In this document: piece by piece, positions 17,504 to 26,379 of the stretch | Numbering within the stretch: position 1 is the stretch's first letter | How the letters are laid out: each line of letters opens with the position of its first letter | Source of the DNA: Flavobacteriaceae bacterium | Lineage (GTDB): Bacteria > Bacteroidota > Bacteroidia > Flavobacteriales > Flavobacteriaceae | Length of the DNA: 64,000 nt | Direction of reading: 5' to 3' | Assembly: GCA_024640565.1 (NCBI GenBank) | Contig: JAHEET010000005.1 | Location: forward strand, 310,001 to 374,000 | Notes under the pieces: generated by a model | Told to the model about the DNA's origin: nothing | The model's database searches: none | What the model saw: only the letters and a program-made list of their open reading frames with translations | Made by a program: the position numbers and the translations under genes

Positions 17504-19039
17504 TTATCCAATAATCATTCCAGCAATGGTAGCAGACATTAATGAGGCAATGGTACCTCCTATAAGTGCTTTCATTCCAAACTCTGACAAGGTCTTTCTT
17601 TGTCCTGGCGCTAGAGAACCAATTCCTCCAATTTGAATTCCTATAGAAGCAAAATTTGCAAAACCGCACAACATGTAGGTAGCCATGATAATCGACTTAT
17701 TATAGGTTAAATGAGAGGCATTTGCTATATTTTTTAATTCTGCTAATTGAATGTATCCAACAAATTCACTTGCTGCTAACTTGATTCCAAGTAATTGCCC
17801 CATCAACGTCATGTCTTCTGTTGCAACTCCTATTAACCACATTAAAGGTGCAAAAGCGTATCCTAAAATCGCTTCAATAGAGAAGGTATTGTACGCTGTA
17901 TTTTCGGCCATCCATGAATTTAATGATGTAAGATCTCCAACCCAACCTAAAATTCCGTTTAACATTGCTATTACGGCCACAAAAACCAACAACATGGCTC
18001 CTACATTGACTGCTAAACGCAAACCTTCGGTAGTACCGTTGGCAATGGAATCTAAAATATTTGAACCAATTTTTTCTTGTGAAACCGTAACATCTGTATT
18101 TACTTTTTCTGTTTGTGGATAGAGCATTTTAGAAATCACAATTGCGCCAGGTGCAGCCATCACAGAGGCAGCCAACAAGTGCTTTGCAAATACCAACTCC
18201 AATGCTTTATCGCCACCGCCTAAAAAACCAATATAAGCGGCTAACACAGCACCAGCAACGGTCGCCATTCCACCCACCATAACCAAGAGCATTTCAGATT
18301 TATTCATTTTTTCTAAATAAGCCTTAATTAACAAAGGTGCTTCGGTTTGTCCTAAGAAAATATTTCCAGCCACAGAGAGACTTTCCATCCCAGAAATTCC
18401 TAAAAACTTGGTCAATGCGAGGGCTAAAATCTTAACAATTTTTTGAATAATTCCTAAATAAAAGAAAAGCGAGGTTAAAGCCGAAAAGAAGATGATTGTA
18501 GGCAATACTTGAAAGGCAAAGATATACCCAAAGGTAGTTGTATCGCCAACCATTCCTGCAAATAAGAATTCACTCCCTGCTTTGGTGTACTCTAATATTT
18601 CTATGAATATTCCTCCAATAAATTCAAAGACCGATTGCACCAATTGAACTTTCAAAACGCCAATGGCGATGAGTAATTGAAGTGACAGCCCAATTCCAAC
18701 TTTTTTCCAATCAATGGCTTTGCGGTTACTACTAAATAAAAAGGCTATTATGAGTAAAGAAATCATCCCCAAAACACCGCGCCACAAACTCTTCATTGAA
18801 AAACCCTGACTTGCTATGATGGCACCAGAGACTTCTGTGGTATTCGTGGTTATGGGTTCTTTAAAGGTATTTGATAGGGTATCTTTTGTAATTTCAGACA
18901 CTACTGTAGTAGGCGCTTCCTTTTGCTCCGATTTCACAACTTTTTCTGTCTGACTTTCTACGACTTTAACGCTAGCTAGTTCTTGAGAAAAACTCACTAT
19001 AGCAAACAAACAAAAAGCAATTAATATTATTTTTTTCAT
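17504..19039 (-). CDS. nupC: Concentrative nucleoside transporter (NupC/CNT family) with N-terminal extension
   Basis: A 511-residue CNT-family importer that takes up nucleosides with H+ or Na+. The transporter core (about residues 85-511) has the expected helices and motifs GNIFLGQTEAPLLIKAYL and MLCGFANFASIGIQIGG, both substrate/cation-binding loops. What is unusual is the first 80 residues: a cleavable-looking signal peptide (MKKIILIAFCLFAIVSFSQ) followed by a polar threonine/glutamate-rich linker, absent from E. coli NupC. It may place an extra periplasmic segment on the transporter. It lies 12 bases after the bifunctional nuclease gene and upstream of thyA. Confidence 0.92.
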   Translation of the reverse strand: MKKIILIAFCLFAIVSFSQELASVKVVESQTEKVVKSEQKEAPTTVVSEITKDTLSNTFKEPITTNTTEVSGAIIASQGFSMKSLWRGVLGMISLLIIAFLFSSNRKAIDWKKVGIGLSLQLLIAIGVLKVQLVQSVFEFIGGIFIEILEYTKAGSEFLFAGMVGDTTTFGYIFAFQVLPTIIFFSALTSLFFYLGIIQKIVKILALALTKFLGISGMESLSVAGNIFLGQTEAPLLIKAYLEKMNKSEMLLVMVGGMATVAGAVLAAYIGFLGGGDKALELVFAKHLLAASVMAAPGAIVISKMLYPQTEKVNTDVTVSQEKIGSNILDSIANGTTEGLRLAVNVGAMLLVFVAVIAMLNGILGWVGDLTSLNSWMAENTAYNTFSIEAILGYAFAPLMWLIGVATEDMTLMGQLLGIKLAASEFVGYIQLAELKNIANASHLTYNKSIIMATYMLCGFANFASIGIQIGGIGSLAPGQRKTLSEFGMKALIGGTIASLMSATIAGMIIG

Positions 19040-19051
19040 GGATCGTTTTGG

Positions 19052-19657
19052 TTAGGATCTTTTACTAATTTCGTCTCTAATTTTTGCTGCCAATTCATAA
19101 TTTTCATTCTCCACAGCTTTCTCTAATTGATGGTATAATTCTTTTAGGGAGTTTCCAGAAAAAGAAGATTCTTTCTCAGAAAAAACGGTTTCTATTTCGT
19201 CTTCCTCGGAAGCATTATCTTCTTGAAAATCCAAGGCTTCCTCAATATTTAAATGCACACCTGCTTTGTCTAAAATATTTTCGTAAGTATAAATTGGCGC
19301 TTCAAAACGAACAGCTATTGCAATCGCATCAGAAGTTCTTGTATCAATAATTTCCTCTACACCCGATCTGGTACAAATTAAACTCGAAAAAAAGACACCG
19401 TCTACCAATTTATGAATAATAACTTGTTGAATCTGGATTGAAAATCGGTCAGAAAAAGTTTTAAATAAATCGTGAGTAAGTGGTCTTGGAGGTCTAATTT
19501 CTTTCTCTAATGCAATCGCAATGGATTGAGCCTCAAAAGCACCAATAATTATTGGCAAGGTCCTCGTGCCCTCCATTTCACTGAGAACTAGCGCATAAGC
19601 ACCACTTTGAGTTTGGCTATAAGAAATTCCTTTGATTGTAAGTTTTATTAAACTCAT
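19052..19657 (-). CDS. Bifunctional nuclease family protein (BFN + UVR motif)
   Basis: A 201-residue protein with an N-terminal BFN (DUF151) domain (about residues 1-130; LPIIIGAFEAQSIAIALE, RPLTHDLFKTF, RTSDAIAIAVRFEAPIY) and a C-terminal UvrB/UvrC-type helical hairpin (LKELYHQLEKAVENENYELAAKIRDEIS) after an acidic linker. Plant and bacterial BFN proteins have been described as having nuclease activity, but the cellular role is poorly known. The DUF151-UVR combination is standard in Bacteroidota. The nucleoside transporter gene follows 12 bases later, and the nuclease/transporter pairing suggests joint expression. Confidence 0.88.
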   Translation of the reverse strand: MSLIKLTIKGISYSQTQSGAYALVLSEMEGTRTLPIIIGAFEAQSIAIALEKEIRPPRPLTHDLFKTFSDRFSIQIQQVIIHKLVDGVFFSSLICTRSGVEEIIDTRTSDAIAIAVRFEAPIYTYENILDKAGVHLNIEEALDFQEDNASEEDEIETVFSEKESSFSGNSLKELYHQLEKAVENENYELAAKIRDEISKRS

Positions 19658-19673
19658 AAATAATCTTCCTAAA

Positions 19674-19727
19674 ATAAAAAAAGGCTATCAAACTTAGGAG
19701 AATACCTAAAACCGGATAGCCCTTTTA
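19674..19727 (-). terminator. Intrinsic terminator of etfBA
   Basis: Minus-strand hairpin: GGGCTATC and GATAGCC pair, with a second inner stem (TTTAGG / CCTAA), followed by a T-run. It lies between etfA and the nuclease gene. Confidence 0.75.
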
Positions 19728-19790
19728 TTGGGCACAATTTAATAAAAAATATGTGTGAAACTTTAAATATTCGCTGTAATTTATAAAAAT

Positions 19791-20753
19791 TTATGCAGCT
19801 TTGAATGCTTTTAATTTATCAATCAATGCTGGCACTACTTCAAATGCATCTCCAACGATCCCATAGTCTGCCGCTTTAAAGAAAGGTGCCTCTGGATCTG
19901 TATTGATGACAACTTTTACTTTTGAAGCATTAATTCCTGCTAAATGCTGAATCGCACCCGAAATACCAATGGCAATATACAAGTTGGATGCAACAGGCTT
20001 ACCGGTTTGCCCAACATGCTCTCCGTGAGGACGCCAACCTAAATCTGAAACGGGTTTGGAACAGGCCGTTGCTGCACCTAAAACATCGGCCAACTCTTCA
20101 ATCATTCCCCAATTTTCTGGTCCTTTTAAACCTCTTCCTGCAGATACAACCGTATCAGCATCTGCAATGGTCACTTTCCCAGAGGCTTTTTCTACTTTTT
20201 CTGAGGTAACGCCGAAATCTGATTCCGATAGGATCACATCAAAACTTTCTGAAGTTCCTGTTACTGGATTTTCATGTACTCCATATGAATTTTTTGCAAC
20301 GCCAATGATTTTATTTTCTGTATTCATAGTCGTATTGCTAAAACCTTTGTTTGAGAATGCCTTTCTTTTAATGGTAAAGGGAGCAATTTCACTTGGCAAT
20401 GCGACCACGTTTGATGCATACCCTGCTTGCATAGCTACGGCCAACATGGGTGCAACGTGCAAGACATTGATACTTGAATCCAACACAACAACGCTTGCGT
20501 TTACGGCAGCTGCTGCTTGCTGAATTACCGAAGTATATCCTTTTGCATTGAATGTTCTTAATTGATCATTAGACACCCTCAACACTTTTTCAGCGCCATA
20601 AGTATATAATTCTGAAACTTCCGAAGCGTTAATGGTCACTACGGTAAAAGCAGTTCCTAATTGTTCTGCAACTTTTTTCCCATAGGAAACGACTTCAAAA
20701 GCAGATTTTTTAAATTTTCCTTCCGATGAATCGGCAAATACTAAAACTGACAT
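19791..20753 (-). CDS. etfA: Electron transfer flavoprotein subunit alpha
   Basis: The 320-residue FAD-binding subunit of the electron transfer flavoprotein, which takes electrons from acyl-CoA and related dehydrogenases. The C-terminal FAD domain carries VVSAGRGLKGPENW, GAATACSKPVSDLGWRPHGEHVGQTGKPV and YIAIGISGAIQHLAGI, all binding FAD, and ends NTDPEAPFFKAADYGIVGD. The start at 20753 gives the usual MSVLVFAD opening; the frame extends to 20819 but those residues are not family-like. EtfB is 95 bases upstream on the same strand. Confidence 0.96.
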   Translation of the reverse strand: MSVLVFADSSEGKFKKSAFEVVSYGKKVAEQLGTAFTVVTINASEVSELYTYGAEKVLRVSNDQLRTFNAKGYTSVIQQAAAAVNASVVVLDSSINVLHVAPMLAVAMQAGYASNVVALPSEIAPFTIKRKAFSNKGFSNTTMNTENKIIGVAKNSYGVHENPVTGTSESFDVILSESDFGVTSEKVEKASGKVTIADADTVVSAGRGLKGPENWGMIEELADVLGAATACSKPVSDLGWRPHGEHVGQTGKPVASNLYIAIGISGAIQHLAGINASKVKVVINTDPEAPFFKAADYGIVGDAFEVVPALIDKLKAFKAA

Positions 20754-20848
20754 ATGCTTATATTTTTTTTTAATTGACAAACTGTTTTTCTTTGCGGGTT
20801 GTTTCTTACAAAATTCCAAAACAACAGCACATAAAAATATCGATGCCT

Positions 20849-21595
20849 TTAGATTACTTTTGCTTCATTATGTAATAAATCAATCAACACATCAATATTA
20901 TCTGCTTCGATTAATTTAACAGCTCCTTTGGGTGCAGGTTTTTCGTAAGATTGCACAGAAGTTGCATTTGCTATATCCAAAGGTTCCAGAACCGTCAATG
21001 GCTTTTTTCTTGCCATCATAATTCCTCGCATGTTTGGAATCCTTAAATCAGATTCTTCTACAATCCCTTTCTGTCCGGCAACCACCATTGGCAACGTAGC
21101 GGCATGTGTTTCATTTCCTCCATCTATTTCTCTTGTTAAAGAAACTGTTGTTCCTGTTACTTCAATACCTACACAGCCGTTCACAAAATTATAGTCGAGC
21201 AAAGAAGCGAGCATACCTGGAACCATCCCGCCATTATAGTCAATCGATTCTCTTCCAGTGAGCACTAAGTCATACCCTCCGTTCTTTACAACCTCTGCCA
21301 ATTGCTTTGCAACAAACAAACCGTCTGTAGCCAGAGCATTCACACGAATTGCAGCGTCTGCACCAATGGCCAATGCCTTTCGTAAGGTAGGTTCTGTGGT
21401 TGCATTTCCAACATTTACAACGGTAATCGATGCGCCTTGTTTTTCTTTAAACCACATGGCTCTTGTTAAACTAAACTCATCATATGGATTGATTACATAC
21501 TGAACTCCGTTTGTATCGAATTGTGTATCGTTTTCTGTAAAATTAATTTTTGAAGTGGTATCAGGCACATGGCTAATACATACCAATATTTTCAT
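20849..21595 (-). CDS. etfB: Electron transfer flavoprotein subunit beta
   Basis: The 248-residue beta subunit, which binds AMP and docks partner dehydrogenases. Typical segments are MKILVCISHVPDTTSKI, YVINPYDEFSLTRAMWFKE (AMP loop), DLVLTGRESIDYNGGMVPGMLA, and the late RIPNMRGIMMARKKPL recognition loop. It precedes etfA on the same strand. A -7 box TAACTTTG lies upstream at 21628-21635 (minus). No ETF dehydrogenase or acyl-CoA dehydrogenase is in this window. Confidence 0.95.
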   Translation of the reverse strand: MKILVCISHVPDTTSKINFTENDTQFDTNGVQYVINPYDEFSLTRAMWFKEKQGASITVVNVGNATTEPTLRKALAIGADAAIRVNALATDGLFVAKQLAEVVKNGGYDLVLTGRESIDYNGGMVPGMLASLLDYNFVNGCVGIEVTGTTVSLTREIDGGNETHAATLPMVVAGQKGIVEESDLRIPNMRGIMMARKKPLTVLEPLDIANATSVQSYEKPAPKGAVKLIEADNIDVLIDLLHNEAKVI

Positions 21596-21627
21596 AAATT
21601 TTTAGATTTTATTTTATTTTGATTTGA

Positions 21628-21635
21628 CAAAGTTA
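21628..21635 (-). promoter_or_regulatory. -7 promoter box for etfBA
   Basis: Minus-strand TAACTTTG matches TAnnTTTG about 32 bases before the etfB start. No TTG at the standard -33 distance. Confidence 0.45.
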
Positions 21636-21943
21636 CGCCTTTTTTACAAAAAATACTATGCGTGCATAATAAATTTTTTGTTTTTTATAAAACCCCGAAA
21701 TCGATTGCGTTTTCTTCAACATTCTAAGAAGTTGTTTTCAGAATTCATAGAGAAATAATAAAAAACCTAATTTTTCAAGAATAAATGTAGCCTACTACTC
21801 AATATAGGATACATTCGCAGCGATAGGATACATTTCAATATAAAGAAGAGCGATTTGCTTTCCACAAATACCCGACAAAAGAACCGCAAAATTTGAAAAA
21901 ATAATTTGCATTAAAAGTGTCTTTTTTTTCTTCATAATTTCAT
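21636..21943. other. AT-rich divergent intergenic region with a direct repeat
   Basis: The spacer between divergent etfB and pdhB. Two exact copies of ATAGGATACATT lie at 21804-21815 and 21823-21834, 19 bases apart and bounded on both sides by TCAATATA. This spacing, about two helical turns, could suit a dimeric regulator of pdhB. A 46-codon minus-strand frame starting at 21935 exists but has no supporting evidence. Otherwise I see nothing here. Confidence 0.4.
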
Positions 21944-21951
21944 TACTTTTG
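21944..21951 (+). promoter_or_regulatory. -7 promoter box for pdhB
   Basis: TACTTTTG matches TAnnTTTG, 29 bases before the pdhB ATG. Confidence 0.5.
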
Positions 21952-21980
21952 CTCTTCAAAATAACAACAATTAAATTTAG

Positions 21981-22958
21981 ATGAAGACAGTTCAATTCAG
22001 AGAAGCAATTTGCGAAGCAATGAGCGAAGAAATGCGCAGAGATGAAAGCATTTATTTAATGGGTGAAGAAGTTGCCGAATACAATGGTGCTTACAAAGCT
22101 AGTAAAGGAATGTTGGATGAATTTGGAGCAAAAAGAGTCATCGATACTCCGATTGCAGAATTAGGTTTTGCAGGAATTGCAATTGGTTCTGCCATGAATG
22201 GGAACAGACCGATTGTAGAATATATGACTTTCAACTTTTCGTTAGTTGGTATTGATCAAATCATCAACAATGCTGCAAAAATTAGACAAATGTCTGGTGG
22301 ACAATTCAATTGTCCAATCGTTTTTAGAGGTCCTACAGGATCTGCAGGACAATTGGGAGCAACCCATTCACAAGCATTTGAGAACTGGTTTGCAAATACA
22401 CCAGGACTCAAAGTAATCGTCCCATCAAACCCATACGATGCAAAAGGTTTATTAAAAGCAGCCATTCGTGATGACGACCCTGTAATTTTCATGGAATCCG
22501 AACAGATGTATGGGGACAAAATGGAAATTCCAGAAGGAGAATACATCATTCCTATTGGCGTTGCAGAAGTTAAAAGAGAAGGAACCGATGTAACTATTGT
22601 TTCTTTTGGAAAAATTATAAAGGAAGCTTACAAAGCAGCAGCAGAATTAGCGAAAGAAGGTATTTCTGTAGAAATTATCGATTTAAGAACTGTTCGACCT
22701 ATGGATCATGCGGCAATTATAAGATCGGTAAAGAAAACAAACCGATTGATCATTTTGGAAGAGGCATGGCCATTTGCAAGTGTTGCATCAGAAATTACCT
22801 ATAGAATTCAAGACGAAGCTTTCGATTATTTAGATGCGCCAATCAAAAGAATTACAACTGCAGACACTCCTGCACCCTATTCACCTGTATTATTAGAAAA
22901 ATGGATTCCAAATGCTAACGATATAGTTACGGAAGTAAAAGACCTTTTAAATCGTTAA
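21981..22958 (+). CDS. pdhB: Pyruvate dehydrogenase E1 component subunit beta
   Basis: A 325-residue transketolase-like beta subunit of the alpha2beta2 E1 enzyme, which with E2 and E3 converts pyruvate to acetyl-CoA. Family marks are YLMGEEVAEYNGAYKASKGM (with the E that contacts thiamine diphosphate), DTPIAELGFAGIAIGSAMNG, GPTGSAGQLGATHSQAFENWF and VKKTNRLIILEEAW. It has its own promoter and a strong terminator; the alpha subunit and E2 are not next to it and must be encoded elsewhere. The 2-oxoisovalerate E1 beta subunit is the nearest alternative. Confidence 0.93.
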   Translation: MKTVQFREAICEAMSEEMRRDESIYLMGEEVAEYNGAYKASKGMLDEFGAKRVIDTPIAELGFAGIAIGSAMNGNRPIVEYMTFNFSLVGIDQIINNAAKIRQMSGGQFNCPIVFRGPTGSAGQLGATHSQAFENWFANTPGLKVIVPSNPYDAKGLLKAAIRDDDPVIFMESEQMYGDKMEIPEGEYIIPIGVAEVKREGTDVTIVSFGKIIKEAYKAAAELAKEGISVEIIDLRTVRPMDHAAIIRSVKKTNRLIILEEAWPFASVASEITYRIQDEAFDYLDAPIKRITTADTPAPYSPVLLEKWIPNANDIVTEVKDLLNR

Positions 22959-22982
22959 AAAGTACGATTTTACAGCACTAAG

Positions 22983-23018
22983 AAATCCTTTTTTCAGAAT
23001 GAAAAAAGGATTTTTTTA
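22983..23018 (+). terminator. Intrinsic terminator after pdhB
   Basis: AAATCCTTTTTTC pairs with GAAAAAAGGATTT around a 5-base loop, followed by T residues. Confidence 0.85.
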
Positions 23019-23090
23019 TACCTCAAAAAAACACTAAAATCCGAATGCATATTTTCGAAAACCATTGCGTAAATTTTTAAGCTTAAAACC

Positions 23091-23120
23091 TTGATAAACT
23101 GCATAGTTTCACTATTTTTG
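23091..23120 (+). promoter_or_regulatory. Flavobacterial promoter for ppa
   Basis: A TTG at 23091 and TATTTTTG (TAnnTTTG) at 23113-23120 with 19 bases between them, the normal -33/-7 spacing of the Bacteroidota housekeeping sigma factor. Confidence 0.65.
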
Positions 23121-23134
23121 CAATCCTATTTTAA

Positions 23135-23677
23135 ATGAAAAAAAGACGTATGGAAACCAAAAACAAAGAGACTTTTGATGTTTTAATTGAAATTCCTAAA
23201 GGAAGTAGAAATAAATATGAGTATGATTTTGAGTTGAATAAAATTCGTTTTGACAGAATGCTATTCTCTTCAATGATGTACCCGGGAGATTATGGTTTTG
23301 TTCCAAAAACTTTAGCTTTGGATGGAGATCCTTTGGATGTATTGGTTTTAGGGCATGAACCCACATTTCCAATGTGTGTTGTAGAAGTAAAGCCAATTGG
23401 AGTATTTCACATGGCCGATGAAAAAGGACAGGATGAAAAAGTAATTTGTGTGCCCGTTTCGGACCCAATTTGGAGTGACAAAAATGATTTATCAGATATT
23501 AATCCACATCGATTAAAAGAAATCGAACATTTCTTCAAAGTTTACAAAGATTTAGAAAAGAAAAAAGTAGATGTTGGCGGATGGGGAAATGCCCAAGAAG
23601 CGAGAGAAATTTATTCAGATTGTGTTGTCAGATATGAAGAAAGTGAGCACAAAACAAACGGTGATTTTACGATTTAG
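23135..23677 (+). CDS. ppa: Inorganic pyrophosphatase (soluble, family I)
   Basis: A 180-residue family I pyrophosphatase that splits pyrophosphate to phosphate. The active-site signature DGDPLDVLV (residues 66-74) carries three metal-binding aspartates, preceded by KGSRNKYEYD and YPGDYGFVP; the late KKVDVGGWGNAQEA segment is also standard. The start may be ATG 23135 or the second ATG at 23150 (METKN), which I cannot separate; both follow the promoter closely. The membrane pyrophosphatase gene follows after a terminator, so the cell has both a heat-releasing and an energy-conserving pyrophosphatase side by side. Confidence 0.95.
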   Translation: MKKRRMETKNKETFDVLIEIPKGSRNKYEYDFELNKIRFDRMLFSSMMYPGDYGFVPKTLALDGDPLDVLVLGHEPTFPMCVVEVKPIGVFHMADEKGQDEKVICVPVSDPIWSDKNDLSDINPHRLKEIEHFFKVYKDLEKKKVDVGGWGNAQEAREIYSDCVVRYEESEHKTNGDFTI

Positions 23678-23700
23678 CAATCATTTTACCAAAAAAATAC

Positions 23701-23737
23701 AAACCTCTTAAAAAATTGCTTTTTAAGAGGTTTTTTA
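23701..23737 (+). terminator. Intrinsic terminator after ppa
   Basis: AAACCTCTTAAAAA pairs with TTTTTAAGAGGTTT around a short loop and is followed by T residues. Confidence 0.85.
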
Positions 23738-23794
23738 GTTCTATTTGAATTCATTACTTTTACGACCGTTTTAAACTAAAAATATAAAAAATTT

Positions 23795-26314
23795 ATGGAA
23801 TCAATGATGATTTGGATGCCAATTGCAATGGCTTTATTAGGCTTAGCATACATGGTAGTAAAAAAATCCTGGGTAATGAAGCAAGATGCAGGTGATGGTA
23901 AAATGAAAGAAATTTCAGACCACATCTATGAGGGTGCTTTGGCATTCTTAAATGCAGAATATCGACTATTAACATTCTTTGTTCTTGGCGCGAGTATTGT
24001 TTTAGCCGGAATTGCGTTTTATATGGATACTACCTATCTGATTGTTATTGCCTTTATTCTTGGTGCGATATTTTCTGCATTTGCAGGAAACATGGGAATG
24101 AAAATTGCTACCAAAACAAATGTTAGAACTACACAAGCTGCAAAAACAAGTTTACCAAATGCTCTAAAAGTTTCTTTTGGAGGTGGTACTGTAATGGGAC
24201 TTGGAGTTGCTGGTTTAGCTGTTTTGGGCTTAACGGCCTTCTTTATTGGATTCTTCTACCTTTTTATGGGAGGTGAATGGACCAACACAGCAGACATGAC
24301 TATTGTATTAGAAGCATTGGCTGGTTTCTCTTTAGGAGCTGAATCTATTGCGTTGTTTGCACGAGTAGGAGGTGGTATTTATACCAAGGCTGCCGATGTA
24401 GGTGCAGATTTAGCAGGAAAAGTACAAGCAGACATTCCAGAAGATGATCCAAGAAATCCAGCAACAATAGCAGATAACGTAGGAGATAATGTAGGAGATG
24501 TTGCAGGTATGGGTGCCGATTTATTTGGTTCTTATGTAGCAACCGTATTAGCTGCCATGGTTTTAGGAAACTACGTAATTGAAGATATGGGAGGAGCCAT
24601 CCAAGATGCTTTTGGAGGAATTGGACCGATCCTTTTGCCAATGTCAATTGCAGGTGTTGGAATTGTTATTTCACTAATTGGAACCCTCTTGGTTAAAATT
24701 TCTTCAAACGACGCAAAAGAAGCTGACGTTCAAAAGGCATTAAATATTGGAAACTGGGCTGCTATCTTAATGGTCGCTGCCTCTTGTTATGGCCTTGCTA
24801 CTTGGATGTTACCAGAAACCATGCAAATGGATTTCTATGGTGAAGGCTTGCAAGATATTTCTTCGATACGTGTGTTTTTTGCATGTTTGGTTGGTTTGGT
24901 TGTAGGTGCAGGGATCTCTGCATTTACTGAATATTATACAGGATTAGGTTCAAAGCCTATTTTAAAAATTGTACAGCAGTCGAGTACAGGGGCTGGAACC
25001 AATATTATTGCAGGTTTAGCTACTGGAATGATTTCTACCTTCTCATCGGTTTTGTTATTTGCAGCTGCAATCTGGGCATCATATGCTTTGGCTGGATTTT
25101 ACGGAGTTGCTTTAGCTGCTTCTGCAATGATGGCAACAACAGCGATGCAATTGGCCATTGATGCTTTTGGACCAATTGCCGACAACGCCGGAGGTATCGC
25201 AGAAATGAGTGAGCAAGATCCGATAGTAAGAGAACGAACAGATATCTTAGATGCCGTTGGAAATACCACTGCTGCAACTGGGAAAGGTTTTGCCATTGCA
25301 TCTGCTGCTTTAACCTCTTTAGCGTTATTTGCAGCCTATGTAACTTTTACCGGAATTGACGGAATCAATATTTTTAAAGCTCCAGTATTGGCCATGCTTT
25401 TTGTTGGAGGAATGGTACCCGTAGTATTCTCTGCATTGGCGATGAACGCAGTAGGTAAAGCAGCTATGGAAATGGTCAATGAAGTGGTAAGACAGTTTAA
25501 AGAAATTTCCGGAATTATGGAAGGAACTGGAAAACCAGAATACGACAAATGTGTTGCTATTTCCACCAGAGCTTCTTTAAAAGAAATGATGTTGCCTGGT
25601 CTCTTAACCATTGGATTTCCAATATTGGTTGTATTAATAGGGAAATTGGCCTACCAAGAAAACAACATGTTGGTTGCTGAAATGCTTGGTGGATATATGG
25701 CCGGTGTAACAGTTTCTGGTGTCCTTTGGGCAATTTTCCAAAACAATGCGGGTGGTGCATGGGACAATGCTAAGAAATCTTTCGAGGCGGGTGTTGAAAT
25801 TAATGGCGTTATGACGTATAAAGGTTCTGAAGCTCACAAAGCGTCAGTAACTGGAGATACCGTTGGAGATCCTTTTAAAGATACTTCAGGTCCTTCGATG
25901 AATATTTTAATTAAACTGACTTGTTTAATTGGTTTGGTCATTGCTCCCATCTTAGGTGGTGGACATGCTGGTGTTGATAAAAATAACGAAGCAAATGTTT
26001 TCATTACAAAAGACGGAACTAAAATAAACATCACCTCAAATACAAAATTTGTATCGGGCCATGCAGCAACGAAAATTGTAAAAATGAATATCGAGAAAAA
26101 TGACGATGGAACTGCAAAAGCAACTGTAACTACCACCACTACTGAAAATGGTAACGAAGTAACGAAAGATGAAATTTTTGAAGGTACTTTGGAAGAAGTG
26201 GAAGAGAAAATAAACGCTTTTGAAAGTAATATTGAAGAAGTTCATATTGACATCCAAAAAGACGGAGAAAAGGTCATGAAAATGATTCAGGTTGAAGTAA
26301 AAGAAGAAAAATAA
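23795..26314 (+). CDS. hppA: K+-dependent membrane-bound pyrophosphatase (Na+/H+-translocating)
   Basis: An 839-residue membrane pyrophosphatase that couples pyrophosphate hydrolysis to Na+ or H+ export. About 16 helices fill residues 1-725. The catalytic loop [35 protein letters not shown] (near residue 205-240) is intact. [18 protein letters not shown] has alanine where potassium-independent pumps have lysine, so this is the K+-dependent class, which includes all known Na+ pumps; H+ versus Na+ cannot be fixed by eye. An unusual tail of about 115 residues follows the last helix (after GGHAGVDKN), rich in lysine, glutamate and threonine, expected on the outer face of the membrane. Confidence 0.95.
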   Translation: MESMMIWMPIAMALLGLAYMVVKKSWVMKQDAGDGKMKEISDHIYEGALAFLNAEYRLLTFFVLGASIVLAGIAFYMDTTYLIVIAFILGAIFSAFAGNMGMKIATKTNVRTTQAAKTSLPNALKVSFGGGTVMGLGVAGLAVLGLTAFFIGFFYLFMGGEWTNTADMTIVLEALAGFSLGAESIALFARVGGGIYTKAADVGADLAGKVQADIPEDDPRNPATIADNVGDNVGDVAGMGADLFGSYVATVLAAMVLGNYVIEDMGGAIQDAFGGIGPILLPMSIAGVGIVISLIGTLLVKISSNDAKEADVQKALNIGNWAAILMVAASCYGLATWMLPETMQMDFYGEGLQDISSIRVFFACLVGLVVGAGISAFTEYYTGLGSKPILKIVQQSSTGAGTNIIAGLATGMISTFSSVLLFAAAIWASYALAGFYGVALAASAMMATTAMQLAIDAFGPIADNAGGIAEMSEQDPIVRERTDILDAVGNTTAATGKGFAIASAALTSLALFAAYVTFTGIDGINIFKAPVLAMLFVGGMVPVVFSALAMNAVGKAAMEMVNEVVRQFKEISGIMEGTGKPEYDKCVAISTRASLKEMMLPGLLTIGFPILVVLIGKLAYQENNMLVAEMLGGYMAGVTVSGVLWAIFQNNAGGAWDNAKKSFEAGVEINGVMTYKGSEAHKASVTGDTVGDPFKDTSGPSMNILIKLTCLIGLVIAPILGGGHAGVDKNNEANVFITKDGTKINITSNTKFVSGHAATKIVKMNIEKNDDGTAKATVTTTTTENGNEVTKDEIFEGTLEEVEEKINAFESNIEEVHIDIQKDGEKVMKMIQVEVKEEK

Positions 26315-26335
26315 GGTTCTTTATTATACCTATTT

Positions 26336-26373
26336 AAAAAAGCATTCAATTTAAAAATTGAATGCTTTTTTTT
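26336..26373. terminator. Bidirectional terminator between hppA and pxpC
   Basis: AAAAAAGCATTCAATTT pairs with AAATTGAATGCTTTTTT; A and T runs on both sides serve convergent genes. Confidence 0.85.
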
Positions 26374-26379
26374 GGTTCA

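Noticed and set aside
21798..21935. Small minus-strand frame beginning MKKKKTLLMQIIF, about 46 codons, between etfB and pdhB
   Set aside because: It overlaps the pdhB promoter box and the 12-base direct repeats, and its tail (YIEMYPIAANVSYIE) is encoded by the repeats themselves; a chance frame is more likely.
24345..24647. 100-codon minus-strand frame within hppA, rich in leucine and histidine
   Set aside because: Shadow of the hydrophobic pyrophosphatase helices; no start context, no neighbours and no recognisable domain.
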